From positions 1,513,001-1,577,000 of the forward strand of contig CP119309.1 of assembly GCA_029203145.1 (NCBI GenBank): a stretch of 64,000 nucleotides of DNA, given 5' to 3'. How positions within the stretch are numbered: position 1 is the stretch's first letter; every line of letters begins with the position of its first letter. Below the pieces are notes generated by a model. That model did not search any database, had not been told where the DNA came from, and saw only the letters and a list, made by a program, of their open reading frames with translations. Positions 41,587 to 52,000 of this stretch are shown here, in pieces. Both the position numbers and the translations under genes were made by a program. This DNA is from Candidatus Brevundimonas phytovorans (lineage in GTDB: Bacteria > Pseudomonadota > Alphaproteobacteria > Caulobacterales > Caulobacteraceae).

Positions 41587-41853
41587 TTAAAGTCCTTCCG
41601 CCAGACGGCGCTTGTGGTGGCGGGTGCGCAAGAAAATAGCCGTAACGACCATCGCCCAGCCAGCGGCCAGCAGGCCGTAGGCGACGATCAGCAGGTCTTC
41701 CGACAGCCACTTGCCGTCCTTGACCGCCAGCACCATGCCCGCGGCAATGACGATCAAGGCCAGCCCGCCCCAACGCAGGGGCCAGCCGACTCGGCGCAGT
41801 TCGGCCCGATAGGCCGCCCTGCCCTCATCGCTGTCGAGGTTCGGTCGCGTCAT
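41587..41853 (-). CDS. Two-helix membrane protein within nuo operon, 88 aa
   Basis: An 88-residue protein between nuoE and nuoF, sharing one base with the nuoE stop. It has a charged N-terminus (RPNLDSDEGRAAYRAELRRV) and two hydrophobic helices (GGLALIVIAAGMVLAV and LIVAYGLLAAGWAMVVTAIF) separated by KDGKWLSEDL, then a very basic end RTRHHKRRLAEGL. It should be an inner-membrane hairpin with both ends in the cytoplasm. No family recognised. The tight coupling inside the operon argues for a complex I related role, perhaps a supernumerary subunit or assembly factor. Confidence 0.75.
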   Translation of the reverse strand: MTRPNLDSDEGRAAYRAELRRVGWPLRWGGLALIVIAAGMVLAVKDGKWLSEDLLIVAYGLLAAGWAMVVTAIFLRTRHHKRRLAEGL

Positions 41854-42527
41854 CAGGCCGGAGCCTTCTCGACGACCGGTTTGGAGTTCGGCAGCGACTT
41901 GATCTTCTTGGCGCGCGAACCGTCGTACAGCGTCGGGTCCGTCAGAACCCTGGCGCCGCCTTCGGGCTCGGACGTGTGACGACCGACGCGCGAACCCGGC
42001 TTCGGCGACTTGCCGGCGGCGAAGTCATCGATGATCTGGGCCATCGTCTCGGGCGTCAGGTCTTCGTAGTAGTAGTCGTTGATCTGGGCCATCGGTGCAT
42101 TGGCGCAAGCGCCCAGGCACTCGACTTCCTGCCAGGTGAAACGGCCGTCAGCGGACAGTTCGTCCTTGGGCCCGATCTTCTCCTTGCAGACGCGCATCAG
42201 CTCATTGGCGCCGCGCAGCATGCAGGGGGTGGTGCCGCAGACCTGGATCAGGGCGGCCTTACCAACCGGCTCCAGTTGGAACATGGTGTAGAAGGTCGCG
42301 ACCTCCAGCACCCGGATGTAGGCCATGCCCAACAGTTCGCCGATGGCGCGGATGGCGGGTTCCGAAACCCAGCCTTCCTGCTTCTGGACCAGCCACAGGA
42401 TCGGGATCACCGCCGACTGGCGACGCGATTCCGGGTACTTCTTGATCCACCACTCAGCCTTGGCCTTCGTATCCTTTGAAAAGGCGAAGGATTCAGGCTG
42501 TTCCTTGGCGAGGCGACGAACGCTCAT
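41853..42527 (-). CDS. nuoE: NADH-quinone oxidoreductase subunit E
   Basis: The 24-kDa-type complex I subunit with cluster N1a, thioredoxin-like fold, 224 residues. The four cysteine ligands are in [18 protein letters not shown] and [17 protein letters not shown]. The N-terminal helical region includes [20 protein letters not shown]. The C-terminal 55 residues are a Lys/Pro-rich extension beyond the E. coli protein, common in alphaproteobacteria. It overlaps nuoD by four bases. Confidence 0.96.
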   Translation of the reverse strand: MSVRRLAKEQPESFAFSKDTKAKAEWWIKKYPESRRQSAVIPILWLVQKQEGWVSEPAIRAIGELLGMAYIRVLEVATFYTMFQLEPVGKAALIQVCGTTPCMLRGANELMRVCKEKIGPKDELSADGRFTWQEVECLGACANAPMAQINDYYYEDLTPETMAQIIDDFAAGKSPKPGSRVGRHTSEPEGGARVLTDPTLYDGSRAKKIKSLPNSKPVVEKAPA

Positions 42528-43798
42528 CGGTCCACTTCTCCGAACACCATGTCGAGCGAGCCGAGGATAGCCGACACGTCCGCCAGCATGTGGCCCGTGT
42601 TCATCCAGTCCATCGCCTGCAGGTGACGGAAGCCCGGGGCCGACAGCTTGACGCGGTAGGGTTTGTTGGTGCCGTCCGACACCAGATAGACGCCGAACTC
42701 GCCCTTGGGCGCTTCGACGGCCGCATAGACCTCGCCTTCCGGCGTCTTGAAGCCCTCGGTGTAGAGCTTGAAGTGGTGGATCAGCGCTTCCATCGAACGC
42801 TTCATCTCACCGCGGCGCGGCGGGGTGATCTTGTGGTTTTCGGTCAGGACCGGCTCGCCGGGGCAGTTGCGCAGCTTGTGGATGCACTGCTCCATGATCC
42901 GCACCGACTGCTTCATCTCTTCGATGCGGCAGAGATAGCGGTCCCAGCAGTCGCCGTTCTTGCCGACAGCAATGTCGAACTCGAGGTCCGCATAGCAGTC
43001 GTAAGGCGTGGCCTTGCGCAGGTCCCAGGCGATGTCCGAGCCGCGCAGCATGACGCCCGAGAAGCCCCAGGCCAGAGCCTGTTCCTTGGACACCACGCCG
43101 ATGTCGACGTTGCGCTGCTTGAAGATGCGGTTCTCGGTGACCAGGCTCTCGATGTCCGCCAGCTTGGCCGGGAACTCGGCGCACCAGCGGCCAATGTCGT
43201 CGACCAGTTCCGGCGTCAGGTCCTGATGGACGCCGCCGGGACGGAAGTAGTTGGCGTGCAGACGCGCGCCGCAGGCCCGCTCGTAGAAGACCATCAGCTT
43301 CTCGCGCTCTTCGTGGCCCCACAGCGGCGGGGTCAGGGCGCCCACGTCCATGGCTTGCATGGTCGTGTTCAGCAGGTGGTTCAGGATACGGCCCATTTCC
43401 GAGTACAGGACCCGGATCAGCTGGCCGCGATACGGCACGTCCAGTTCCAGCAGGCGCTCGATGGCCAGGCAGAAGGCGTGCTCCTGGTTCATCGGCGAGA
43501 CGTAGTCCAGCCGGTCCAGATAGGGGATGTTCTGGAGGTAGGTGCGCGCCTCCATCAGCTTCTCGGTGCCGCGGTGCAGCAAGCCGATATGCGGGTCGAC
43601 GCGCGTCACCAGCTCGCCGTCCAGCTCCAGCACCAGACGCAGCACGCCGTGCGCGGCGGGGTGTTGCGGGCCGAAGTTGATGGTGAACTTGCGGTCGTCC
43701 ATCGCCCGCGCATGCGGGGTCAGGCCGTCTTCATAGTCCTCGAACGGGTCGATCGCCTTGGGGGCGGCCGTCGCCGGAGTGTTCTCGCCAACAGCCAT
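42524..43798 (-). CDS. nuoD: NADH-quinone oxidoreductase subunit D
   Basis: The 49-kDa-type subunit that lines the quinone cavity, 424 residues. It has [20 protein letters not shown] near the start, [37 protein letters not shown] sequence (here [17 protein letters not shown]), and [17 protein letters not shown] toward the C-terminus. It is a separate gene from nuoC, unlike the fused NuoCD of E. coli. It shares a base with the nuoC stop. Confidence 0.97.
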   Translation of the reverse strand: MAVGENTPATAAPKAIDPFEDYEDGLTPHARAMDDRKFTINFGPQHPAAHGVLRLVLELDGELVTRVDPHIGLLHRGTEKLMEARTYLQNIPYLDRLDYVSPMNQEHAFCLAIERLLELDVPYRGQLIRVLYSEMGRILNHLLNTTMQAMDVGALTPPLWGHEEREKLMVFYERACGARLHANYFRPGGVHQDLTPELVDDIGRWCAEFPAKLADIESLVTENRIFKQRNVDIGVVSKEQALAWGFSGVMLRGSDIAWDLRKATPYDCYADLEFDIAVGKNGDCWDRYLCRIEEMKQSVRIMEQCIHKLRNCPGEPVLTENHKITPPRRGEMKRSMEALIHHFKLYTEGFKTPEGEVYAAVEAPKGEFGVYLVSDGTNKPYRVKLSAPGFRHLQAMDWMNTGHMLADVSAILGSLDMVFGEVDR

Positions 43799-44424
43799 TA
43801 CTTGGCTCCCGCCTTCTCGTCGCCCGGCAGGACCGGAGCGGGGTATTCAGCGCCTTCCCACGGAGAGAGGAAGTCGAAGTTGCGATATTCCTGGGCCAGC
43901 TTCACCGGCTCATAGACCACGCGTTTCTGCTCTTCGTCGTAGCGGACCTCGACATAGCCCGTCATCGGGAAGTCCTTGCGCAGCGGGTGCCCCTGGAAGC
44001 CGTAGTCGGTCAGGATGCGGCGCATGTCGGGGTGGCCCGAGAAGATCATGCCGTACATGTCGAAGGCTTCGCGCTCGAACCAGCCGGCCGACGGATAGAC
44101 GGACGTTACGCTGGGAACCGGCTTCACCTCATCGGTCGAGACCTTGACGCGCACACGCGCGGCGCGGGTCAGCGACAGCAGGTGATAGACAACTTCGAAC
44201 CGCTCGGCGCGGTCCGGGTAGTCGGCGCCGCAGGCGTCCATCAGCAGTTGGAAGCCGAATTGGTCGCGCAGGGCCGCCATGACCTCGACGATGTTCTCGC
44301 GCGGGGCGATCAGCGTCAGCTCGCCATAGGCGACGACGGCCTCGACACCGAGAGCCGCCACCATTTCGGTTCCCAGCGGGGTCAGGGCGGATTCGCGCTC
44401 CGCGACGCGCACCAGTTCGCTCAT
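43798..44424 (-). CDS. nuoC: NADH-quinone oxidoreductase subunit C
   Basis: The 30-kDa-type peripheral subunit of complex I, 208 residues. The signature is [20 protein letters not shown] and [20 protein letters not shown], followed by [20 protein letters not shown]. The start overlaps the nuoB stop by four bases (ATGA). It carries no cofactor and links NuoD and NuoI in the connecting module. Confidence 0.97.
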   Translation of the reverse strand: MSELVRVAERESALTPLGTEMVAALGVEAVVAYGELTLIAPRENIVEVMAALRDQFGFQLLMDACGADYPDRAERFEVVYHLLSLTRAARVRVKVSTDEVKPVPSVTSVYPSAGWFEREAFDMYGMIFSGHPDMRRILTDYGFQGHPLRKDFPMTGYVEVRYDEEQKRVVYEPVKLAQEYRNFDFLSPWEGAEYPAPVLPGDEKAGAK

Positions 44425-45011
44425 CGCTCGATCGTCCCTGTGCGGCGGATCTTCTTCTGCAACTGCAGGATGCCGTACAGCAGGGCCTCAGCGGTCGGCG
44501 GGCACCCCGGGACATAGACGTCCACCGGCACCACGCGATCGCAGCCGCGCACGACGCTGTAGCTGTAGTGATAATAGCCGCCGCCATTGGCGCAGCTGCC
44601 CATCGAGATGACGTAGCGCGGGTCCGGCATCTGGTCATAGACCTTGCGCAGGGCCGGAGCCATCTTGTTGGTGAGGGTGCCGGCGACGATCATCAGATCC
44701 GACTGACGCGGCGAACCGCGCGGGGCGGTGCCGAAGCGTTCCAGGTCGAAACGCGGCATCGACAGGTGGATCATCTCCACGGCGCAGCAGGCCAGGCCGA
44801 ACGACATCCACATCAGCGAACCCGTGCGGGCCCAGTTGATGACGTCGTCCAGCGAGGTCGTCAGGAAGCCCTGCTCGCCGAGCTCGGTGTTCACCGCCTC
44901 GAAGAACTTGTCGTGAATTTTGGGGTCGTAACCCTCAACGGTCGAGCGCGCAGCGGAGCCGGCGGGGACCAGGGGCGACGCCAAGGGCGACGAAGGCGCG
45001 ATTATTGCCAT
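44421..45011 (-). CDS. nuoB: NADH-quinone oxidoreductase subunit B
   Basis: NuoB (PSST type) carries the terminal cluster N2 next to quinone. The 196-residue protein has the tandem cysteines in [17 protein letters not shown], then [20 protein letters not shown] and [20 protein letters not shown], the full ligand set. The start at 45011 lies inside the end of nuoA, an overlap of 10 bases. The N-terminal 25 residues are a low-complexity Ala/Pro/Ser extension. Confidence 0.97.
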   Translation of the reverse strand: MAIIAPSSPLASPLVPAGSAARSTVEGYDPKIHDKFFEAVNTELGEQGFLTTSLDDVINWARTGSLMWMSFGLACCAVEMIHLSMPRFDLERFGTAPRGSPRQSDLMIVAGTLTNKMAPALRKVYDQMPDPRYVISMGSCANGGGYYHYSYSVVRGCDRVVPVDVYVPGCPPTAEALLYGILQLQKKIRRTGTIER

Positions 45012-45379
45012 TCCAGCGCTCCCTTCTTCCATTCGTAGATAAAGCCGACGGTCAGGACGCCGAGGAAGACCATCATCGACCAGAAGGCGAAGACCATGCC
45101 GCCGGTGGACAGGTCGAACATCGACACCGCCCACGGGAACAGGAAGGCCACTTCCAGGTCGAAGATGATGAAGAGGATCGACACCAGATAGAACCGGACG
45201 TCGAACTTCATGCGTGCGTCATCAAAGGCGTTGAAGCCGCACTCATAGGCCGACAGCTTCTCAGTGTCGGGGTTTTTCGGCGCCAGAGCCCAGGCGGCCA
45301 GCATGAAGCCGAGGCCCAGGACGGCGGCGATCGCCAGGAAAACGACGATCGGGAGGTATTCCAGAAGAAATGCGTTCAT
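45002..45379 (-). CDS. nuoA: NADH-quinone oxidoreductase subunit A
   Basis: First gene of the nuo operon, 125 residues, three membrane helices. It includes [20 protein letters not shown] with the loop Cys that senses the active state, then [20 protein letters not shown] and FPWAVSMF, the family signature. The stop overlaps nuoB. A likely promoter lies about 45 bases upstream, so the operon runs nuoA to nuoN and on to birA, coaX, rnj and the DUF3088 gene. Confidence 0.96.
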   Translation of the reverse strand: MNAFLLEYLPIVVFLAIAAVLGLGFMLAAWALAPKNPDTEKLSAYECGFNAFDDARMKFDVRFYLVSILFIIFDLEVAFLFPWAVSMFDLSTGGMVFAFWSMMVFLGVLTVGFIYEWKKGALEWQ

Positions 45380-45421
45380 TCGAGCTGCCTCGCCCGCCGA
45401 GGGAGGGGGCGGATTCGGGGC

Positions 45422-45450
45422 TTCTTAGACCCAACCTTCGGCAGGTTCAA
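45422..45450 (-). promoter_or_regulatory. Predicted nuo operon promoter
   Basis: Reading toward nuoA: TTGAAC (complement of 45445-45450), a 17-base spacer, then TAAGAA (complement of 45422-45427), preceded by GTC, giving a -10 region near the Caulobacter pattern. The transcript leader would be about 35 bases. The rest of the nuoA/abgT spacer (45451-45589) shows no other clear element. Confidence 0.45.
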
Positions 45451-45589
45451 ACCCATGTCGGCAAAGGTTTTTTGTTGAGAATGGTTCGCAAGCCTGCGCG
45501 CGTTTTGCCGCAGCCCGCACCGTTGCCAGTTGCACGGCCCATACGCGTAAATGGCGACTTTCCCATACCTCTGTAATCAAGGTCGCAGC

Positions 45590-47203
45590 ATGAGCCTGGC
45601 AGCCCGCTTGCTGAACACCATCGAGCGCGTCGGCAATCGCCTGCCCGACCCTGTTTTTCTCTTTCTGTGGCTGATCCTGGGCCTGATCGCGCTCAGCCTG
45701 ATCGGCGCCGGTCTGGGCTGGTCCGCCCTCAACCCGGTGACGGGCGACGTGCTGCAGGCCGAGAGCCTGTTATCGCCCGCCAATCTGGAGCGGCTCTTCA
45801 TCGGCATGCCGCGCACCTTGGCCGATTTCCCGCCCCTGGGGATCGTGATCACAATTATTTACGGCGCCTCGGTCGCCGAGAGAACGGGGATGTTCTCGAC
45901 CGCCATTCGCGGCGCCCTTCTGAACGCGCCGCGATTCATCCTGACGCCGATCGTGGTGGTGACGGGCATGGTGTCGCACCACGCCTCCGACGCCTCCTAC
46001 GTCGTGGTCATTCCTCTGGCCGCCGTCATCTTCGCCGCTGCGGGCCGCCATCCGCTGGCCGGTCTGGCCGCTGGATTCGCCGCCGTCTCGGGCGGATACG
46101 CCGGCAACCTGTTTCCCGGCGCCAGCGACGCGCTGATTCTGGGCATCACCGAGCCCGCGGCCCACCTGATCGACCCGTCCTATGCGGTCAGCATCGCCGG
46201 CAACTGGTTCTTCATCGTCGGCGTCGTCTTCGTCTTCACCCCCATCGTCTGGTTCCTGACCGACCGGGTGATCGAGCCGCGCCTCGGCCCCTGGGTCCCC
46301 TCCTCCGCCGCGCCCGCCACTGCCGAGGAAAAGCAGCCCCTCTCCAGCATGGATAAGCGCGGCCTGATGTTCGCGGGCCTGACCATCCTGTCCATGATCG
46401 CCCTGTGGACCCTGATCACCCTGTTGCCCGGCTCGCCCTTCGTCGACGCCGACGCCGAACCCGCCCAGCGCTACAATCCTCTGTATCGTTCGCTGGTCGC
46501 CTTCTTCGCTCTGACCTTCTTCGGTTCCGGCGCGGCCTTCGGCGTCGGCTCCGGCTCGATCAAGTCGCACCACGACCTGGTGCGCATGATGCGGGAGGGG
46601 ATCAGCCAGTTGGCCCCCTATATCGTCCTGGCCTTCTTCGCCGCTCACTTCGTGGCCATGTTCAACTGGTCGGGCCTGGGGCCCATCCTGGCGGTCAACG
46701 CCGCCGCGTCATTGCGCGAACTGGCCTTGCCCAAGCCCCTGCTGCTGATCGTGGTGGTGCTGGTGTCCTGCGTCTTCGACCTGTTCATCGGCTCGGCCTC
46801 GGCCAAGTGGTCGGCGCTGGCGCCCATCGTCGTGCCCATGTTCATGCTGCTGGGCATCAGCCCCGAGATGACGACCGCCGCCTATCGCATGGGCGACAGC
46901 GTCACCAACATCGCCACCCCGCTGATGAGCTACTTCCCGTTGATCCTGACCTTCGCGCAGCGCTGGGATCCCCGGTTCGGTCTGGGGTCGCTGATGGCCA
47001 CCATGCTGCCCTATGCTGGAGCCTTCCTCGTCGCCGGCCTGATCATGGTGGCGGCGTGGGTGGCGTTGGACCTGCCGCTCGGGCCGGGCGTGGGCGTCCA
47101 CTACGAGCCCCCGCCGCCCGCCGTCGCCTCACACCTGCCGGCGGATGGCGGCATCTCCGGTCCCGTGGCGCCGCCTCAGGCTGCCGCCGGAGCGGCCAAG
47201 TAA
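45590..47203 (+). CDS. AbgT family transporter
   Basis: A 537-residue inner-membrane protein of the AbgT family (p-aminobenzoyl-glutamate transporter; MtrF and YdaH relatives export sulfonamides). It has about 11-12 hydrophobic segments. VVTGMVSHHASDASYVVVIP, GGYAGNLFPGASDALILGIT and ASAKWSALAPIVVPMFMLLG, followed by YRMGDSVTNIATPLMSYFPL, are strong family motifs. AAGG lies 8 bases before the ATG at 45590; earlier in-frame ATGs give no sensible N-terminus. The C-terminus has a Pro/Ala-rich tail. The substrate is not fixed by sequence. Confidence 0.9.
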   Translation: MSLAARLLNTIERVGNRLPDPVFLFLWLILGLIALSLIGAGLGWSALNPVTGDVLQAESLLSPANLERLFIGMPRTLADFPPLGIVITIIYGASVAERTGMFSTAIRGALLNAPRFILTPIVVVTGMVSHHASDASYVVVIPLAAVIFAAAGRHPLAGLAAGFAAVSGGYAGNLFPGASDALILGITEPAAHLIDPSYAVSIAGNWFFIVGVVFVFTPIVWFLTDRVIEPRLGPWVPSSAAPATAEEKQPLSSMDKRGLMFAGLTILSMIALWTLITLLPGSPFVDADAEPAQRYNPLYRSLVAFFALTFFGSGAAFGVGSGSIKSHHDLVRMMREGISQLAPYIVLAFFAAHFVAMFNWSGLGPILAVNAAASLRELALPKPLLLIVVVLVSCVFDLFIGSASAKWSALAPIVVPMFMLLGISPEMTTAAYRMGDSVTNIATPLMSYFPLILTFAQRWDPRFGLGSLMATMLPYAGAFLVAGLIMVAAWVALDLPLGPGVGVHYEPPPPAVASHLPADGGISGPVAPPQAAAGAAK

Positions 47204-47245
47204 CGGAGGTCTCGCGATATTCCCACTTATCCACAGTCGGATCGC

Positions 47246-47274
47246 TTGACAGTAACCGGCCGGCCCGCCTAAAC
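47246..47274 (+). promoter_or_regulatory. tRNA-Asp promoter
   Basis: TTGACA at 47246-47251, a 17-base spacer and CTAAAC at 47269-47274 match the Caulobacter housekeeping consensus closely. They lie 40 bases before the tRNA. A lone DnaA-box-like TTATCCACA sits at 47227-47235 just upstream. Confidence 0.7.
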
Positions 47275-47314
47275 GACGCCCCTCGCCGGGACGCATTGCT
47301 TCCCAGCGGGCAAC

Positions 47315-47391
47315 GCGGGTGTAGCTCAGTTGGTTAGAGTGCCGGCCTGTCACGCCGGAGGTCGCGGGTTCGAGTCCCGTCACTCGCGCCA
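47315..47391 (+). tRNA. tRNA-Asp (GTC)
   Basis: Full cloverleaf of 77 bases. The acceptor arm GCGGGTG pairs with CACTCGC (one G-T pair), the D arm starts TAGCTCAGTTGG, the anticodon stem CCGGC/GCCGG holds the loop CTGTCAC with anticodon GTC, and the T arm is CGGGTTCGAGTCCCG. The discriminator G is followed by an encoded CCA. The aspartate assignment follows from the GTC anticodon and G73 is the expected Asp discriminator. Confidence 0.97.
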
Positions 47392-47411
47392 TTCTCTTCA
47401 GCGAAGGGAAT
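47391..47411 (+). terminator. Possible tRNA-Asp terminator hairpin
   Basis: ATTCTCTTC (47391-47399) pairs with GAAGGGAAT (47403-47411) around an AGC loop, with one G-T pair, starting at the last base of the tRNA. No T run follows, so it may help 3' processing more than termination. Confidence 0.4.
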
Positions 47412-47491
47412 GGCGCACACCGCCCCCGCTGATATCATTATATCATCAGTAACGCCGCCAAGCGCTTTCGCGTGCGCCGAACGTCACGCCG

Positions 47492-48823
47492 CTAGTTCAG
47501 CGGCGCGACCTCCTGCGGCATGACGAACTCGGGCCGGCCGCTCAGTTCGCCATAGAGCATCGACAGGTCCTCGAAGACCCGGTTCCAGGCGAACTGCTCA
47601 ACCATCTTGACCCGCGCCGCCTGGCCCAGGGCCTCCACATCACGCTCGAACAGGGTCTCGATGGCCTCGGCATAGTCCGCTGGATCGGCGGACGCCGCCA
47701 ACTGCCCCACGCTCTGATCGACCGTCTCGGCCACGCCGCCGGCGTTGACGCCCACGACCGGGCGGCCACAGGCCATGGCTTCCAGCACGATGAGGCCGAA
47801 CGGTTCCTTGTCGTTGGCGTGAACAAAGGCGTCGCAGCTGGCGATGATCCGCGCCACGGCCTTGGGGTCCTTCTCATAGGGCAGGGAGATGACGCGATCC
47901 TCGGGCGGCATCCCTGCGCCTGCGCCGACCAGCACCAGATGATAGGGCGCGCCCAGCCGCTGCACGGCGTCGATCAGCACGTCGACGTTCTTCTCCTTGG
48001 CCGGACGACCTGCGAAGCACAGCAGGCGGGCGTCCGCGCCCAGACCCAGCTTCTTCAGCAACCAGTCGCGATCGCGGCGATCCGGGCGGAAGGTGTCGAC
48101 CTCGACCCCCAGGGGGCGAATCACGATGCCGCCGACGCCCGCTTCCTCCAGACGCCGCGCGATGAAGCGGCTGGGCGAGACGACGCGGTCGAATTGCGAA
48201 AACAGTTTGGCCCAGCGCTTCTCGACCGGCTTCTTGGCCCATTCGCCGAAATGCAGGGCCGCCAGACCGGCCGGGTCCGAGTGGCAGAAACCGACGACCG
48301 GGCAGCCCGCCCTCTGACCAGCCTCCAGCGCGCCCTGCCCCGGCGTGTAGGGATCGCCGGCCTCGATCACGGCCGGGTTCATCGAGGCGACCCAGGCGCC
48401 CCAGCGACGCACCGAGCTCGGCCAGCGATAGCCGTCGCCGAAAGGCAGCTTGGCGGCATGAAGCTGGACGATGCCGTCCGCACCCGCCTTATGCCGAGCT
48501 CCGGGCACCACCAGAGTGTGCGCGACCGAGGGCCGATTCGCCTCCAGCCAGGCCTTCTTGGACAGCAGATAGCGTTTCACTCCGCCCGAACGCGGGGCGA
48601 ACAACATGGTGGTGTCCACCAGCCGTGGACGCGGGTCGGCGGTCGAGGCCTTAAGGATCCTAAGGGTTTCAGCGACTTCTTCGTCCAATCCAGGGATCAG
48701 GCGCAGTTCGCCTTCCTGAACATCGATATCGCTCATGGTCATTGAGGCGGTCTCTCCAGATCTCGACGCCGCAACGCGACCGGACCGGCTTTGGATGCGC
48801 GGATGACGTTTGGAACTCACCAT
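47492..48823 (-). CDS. Glycosyltransferase family 4-like protein
   Basis: A 443-residue GT-B fold glycosyltransferase. The N-terminal domain includes LFAPRSGGVKRYLLSKKAWL (the acceptor-side glycine loop) and VVGFCHSDPAGLAALHFG. The C-terminal donor domain has LLCFAGRPAKEKNVDVLIDA and KEPFGLIVLEAMACGRPVVG, the E-x7-E motif of GT4. No transmembrane segment. It likely works in an envelope polysaccharide or glycolipid, but no other sugar genes are adjacent. An ATG at 48742 (MTMSDID) with GGAGAG upstream could be the true start instead of 48823. Confidence 0.85.
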   Translation of the reverse strand: MVSSKRHPRIQSRSGRVAASRSGETASMTMSDIDVQEGELRLIPGLDEEVAETLRILKASTADPRPRLVDTTMLFAPRSGGVKRYLLSKKAWLEANRPSVAHTLVVPGARHKAGADGIVQLHAAKLPFGDGYRWPSSVRRWGAWVASMNPAVIEAGDPYTPGQGALEAGQRAGCPVVGFCHSDPAGLAALHFGEWAKKPVEKRWAKLFSQFDRVVSPSRFIARRLEEAGVGGIVIRPLGVEVDTFRPDRRDRDWLLKKLGLGADARLLCFAGRPAKEKNVDVLIDAVQRLGAPYHLVLVGAGAGMPPEDRVISLPYEKDPKAVARIIASCDAFVHANDKEPFGLIVLEAMACGRPVVGVNAGGVAETVDQSVGQLAASADPADYAEAIETLFERDVEALGQAARVKMVEQFAWNRVFEDLSMLYGELSGRPEFVMPQEVAPLN

Positions 48824-48950
48824 GAATCGCCCCTAGCCCCGGAAACGGCTGCGCTCAAGCGTCCTTTTCCACAAGGCACCGCGGGCGCTCAAAAACGACG
48901 ACATTCAGGCGCCGTTCACCTGAGGCTGCCTACGCCGGGCCTTGCAATCG

Positions 48951-48973
48951 CCTCAAATTCGAGAAATTTGGGG
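48951..48973. promoter_or_regulatory. Inverted repeat, candidate operator
   Basis: CCTCAAATT (48951-48959) and AATTTGGGG (48965-48973) are complementary over nine pairs (one G-T) around CGAGA. It is AT-rich within GC-rich sequence, in the 222-base spacer between the divergent glycosyltransferase and autotransporter-like genes. A TTGCAA at 48942-48947 is a possible -35 for the plus-strand gene, which would place the repeat over the promoter. Confidence 0.4.
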
Positions 48974-49045
48974 CATGGCGACGCCGAGCCTGATAGACGG
49001 ACGGCTGACGTCGTTGCGCGTGTGTCCACGAGGGGTTTCTAACTT

Positions 49046-52000
49046 ATGCGTATTCTGCTCGCGACCGCTGTGGCGATCGCCCCCTTGATGGCCGCTGCCG
49101 GCGTTCAGGCGCAAACGACGCCGACGCCTGAGACCGTGATCTCGACCGCGCGCACCACGCCGATCTCGACCGCGACCGCCACGGGAACCGCGCCCGACAA
49201 TATTCGCTTCGCCTCGGGCGGATCGATCGCCGTCACAAGCGGTGCGGCTGTCACCGTCAATTCCAGCCATAATGTCGACCTCGACGCCGGCTCCTCCATC
49301 AAGATGGAGAAGGCCGCCAACGGTGCGACCGGCATCCTGGTCCAGGGCGGCAACACCGCCAACGTCACCGTCGGCGGCGCCATCGACATCAGCGACGCCA
49401 TCACTGAATACACCGACACCGACAAGGACGGCGACCTGGACGGCCCCTTCGCCGAAGGCACGGATCGCTACGGCATCCGCATCTCCGGCGCCGCCCCTCT
49501 GACCGGCAATGTGCTGATTGAAGCCGGCGGGTCCATCAAGGTCGAGGGCAATAACTCGGCAGGTGTGGCCATTGAGGCGCCGCTCGTCGGCAAGCTGACC
49601 AGCCTGGGAACCATCAGTATTGGCGGCGAAAATTCGTTTGGTGTTCATGTCACGGGCCCTGTGACCGGCGACGTCGCTATTCTTGGAAGCATCGGCGCTC
49701 AGGGGCAGAACGCAGTCGGCCTCGCCCTGGATGGCGACGTGCAGGGCGCTGTGAAAATTCAGGGGGCGATCAGCAGCTCCGGCTATCGGTATACCACTCC
49801 CCCACCCGCCCGACCGGAGACTGGCGCCAACGCCGACGCCCTTTATCTGGACGAGCTTGATGCCGACGACCTGCTTCAAGGCGGCCCGGCGGTGAGAATC
49901 GCCGGCGACGTGACCGGCGGCGTACTCTTCGATACCGGGCCTCAATACCTGATCGGCGGCGTGGACGGCGACGACGATGGTGACGGGGTCAAGAATGGCG
50001 ACGAGGATGATGACGGCGACGGCATCAAGAACCGAGAGGATACTGATCGCGACGGCGACGGCCTCCCGGACGTCTCTGAAGGAACCGCGACGATCAAATC
50101 GCTTGGCGGCGCGCCTGCAGTTCTGATCGGCTCCGCCGCCGACGCCATCACCCTGGGAGCTGTAGGAACAGGCGACAACGCCTACGGCGTCATCAACCGC
50201 GGCTCCATTGAAGGGATCGGGCTCTATTCCGGCGTTGCTGCTCATGGCTTGCAGATCGGCGGCACGGGCCAGTCCGTTGCGGTTGCCGGCGGCGTCTTCA
50301 ACAAGGGGGCAATCGGCGCCAGCGCTGTCAACGCCGACAGCACAGCTGTTCTTATTGGAGCCGGCGCCTCTGTACCGGCCCTGGTCAACACTGGAACCAT
50401 TCAGTCCACCGGCGTCACCAATGCGGAAAACACCGTCTCGGGCGTCCTGATTCAGTCCGGCGCCAATGTGACGTCGTTCGACAACTCCGGTCAGGTGACA
50501 GCTGGCGTCGGCGGCTCGAAAAGCGACGCCGTCGCCTTCCGTGACGAGTCTGGAACCGTCACCAGCTTCCGCAACACCGGCATGATCGCCACCGGAATTT
50601 CGCCTACGGCAGGTGTCGATGTCACCGGCGAGGCTATCGCCGTCGATCTCAGCGCCAATACGACGGGCGTCACGTTTATCCAGGACGGCGTCGTCGTTCC
50701 CGACACAGAATTGCCCGATGCGGACAACGACGGCGTGCCGGACGGCAAGGAACCACTGATCACTGGCGAGATCCGGCTGGGCTCAGGGGCCGATGTTCTG
50801 GACATCCGCAACGGCACGGTCACTGGCGACATCAGCTTCGGCGCCGGCGCTGACATCCTGAGCATTTCCGGCGGCGCAATCGTGACCGGCAAGCTTTCCG
50901 ACACCGACGGCCTGCTGGACATCGACATTTCCAAGGGCACGCTGGACGCTCGCCACACAGGCCAGTTGAACGTGACCGGCCTCAACGTCGGCGCCGACGG
51001 CGCCTTGATCGTGACCCTCGATCCCGCAAACGCGACCTCCGGCGGCTTCAATGTCAACGGCACGGCCACGGTTTCGGCGAACGCCGGCCTGGGCGTCCGC
51101 TTCAACTCGCTGATCAACCCCACGGGCGAGAGCCGCTTCACCCTGATTGACGCGGACACGCTCAACATCACCGACGGCGCCATCGACCCGAACGCCCTGC
51201 AGTCGAATTCGCCCTACGCCTTTGTCGTTAGCACCGACACCGCGCAGATCGCCAACGGCAAGATCGATGTCGTGGCCCGCCGCATCACGGCCGAAGAGGC
51301 CGGCATGATCGGCGTGGAATCAGCTGCCTACGACTCCATCTATGGCGCCCTGGGCCAGAACGAGGCCATTCGCAACGCCATCCTCAGCCAGACCGGCCGT
51401 GAGGGCTTCTTCGATATCTATGAGCAGATGCTGCCGGACCATTCGGGCGGTCCCCTGCTGTCTCTGGCCAGCGGCGTCGACGCCGTCACCCGCGCCCTGA
51501 CGGGTCGAAACGCCTCGGCTGCGCCGGGCGAAACCAGCGCCTGGGTGCAGGAAATCAACTTCTACGCCGACAAGGACAAGACCGATTCCTACGGCTTCCG
51601 GTCCGAGGGCTTCGGCGTCGCGGGCGGCGTCGAGCGCGGCACCAACATGGGCGCCATCGGCCTGACTGCGGCCTTCACGTCCTCCGACCTGGAAGACCCC
51701 GAGGCCGCCGCCGAAGAGGTCCTGTCGGCCAACCTGCTCGAACTGGGTCTCTACTGGCGCGCTCAGGGCCAGTACTGGACCACCTGGGCGCGGGCGGCGG
51801 GCGGCTACGCCTCGTTCAACGCAACCCGCAAGCTGGTCGCTGACGGCATCAATCTGAAGAACGAATCCGACTGGCACGGCTTCACCCTGGCGGCCGCCGG
51901 CGGCGCCTCCTACGAGCGCAACTTCGGCCGTCTGAACGTTCGTCCTGAAATCTACGGCGAGTACTTCTCGCTGAGCGAAGACGCCCGCACTGAATTGGGC

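Noticed and set aside
47227..47235. Perfect DnaA box TTATCCACA upstream of tRNA-Asp, with another inside dnaE near 21220
   Set aside because: Single isolated 9-mers are expected by chance in 64 kb; no cluster, AT-rich unwinding region or dnaA/dnaN neighbour marks an origin.
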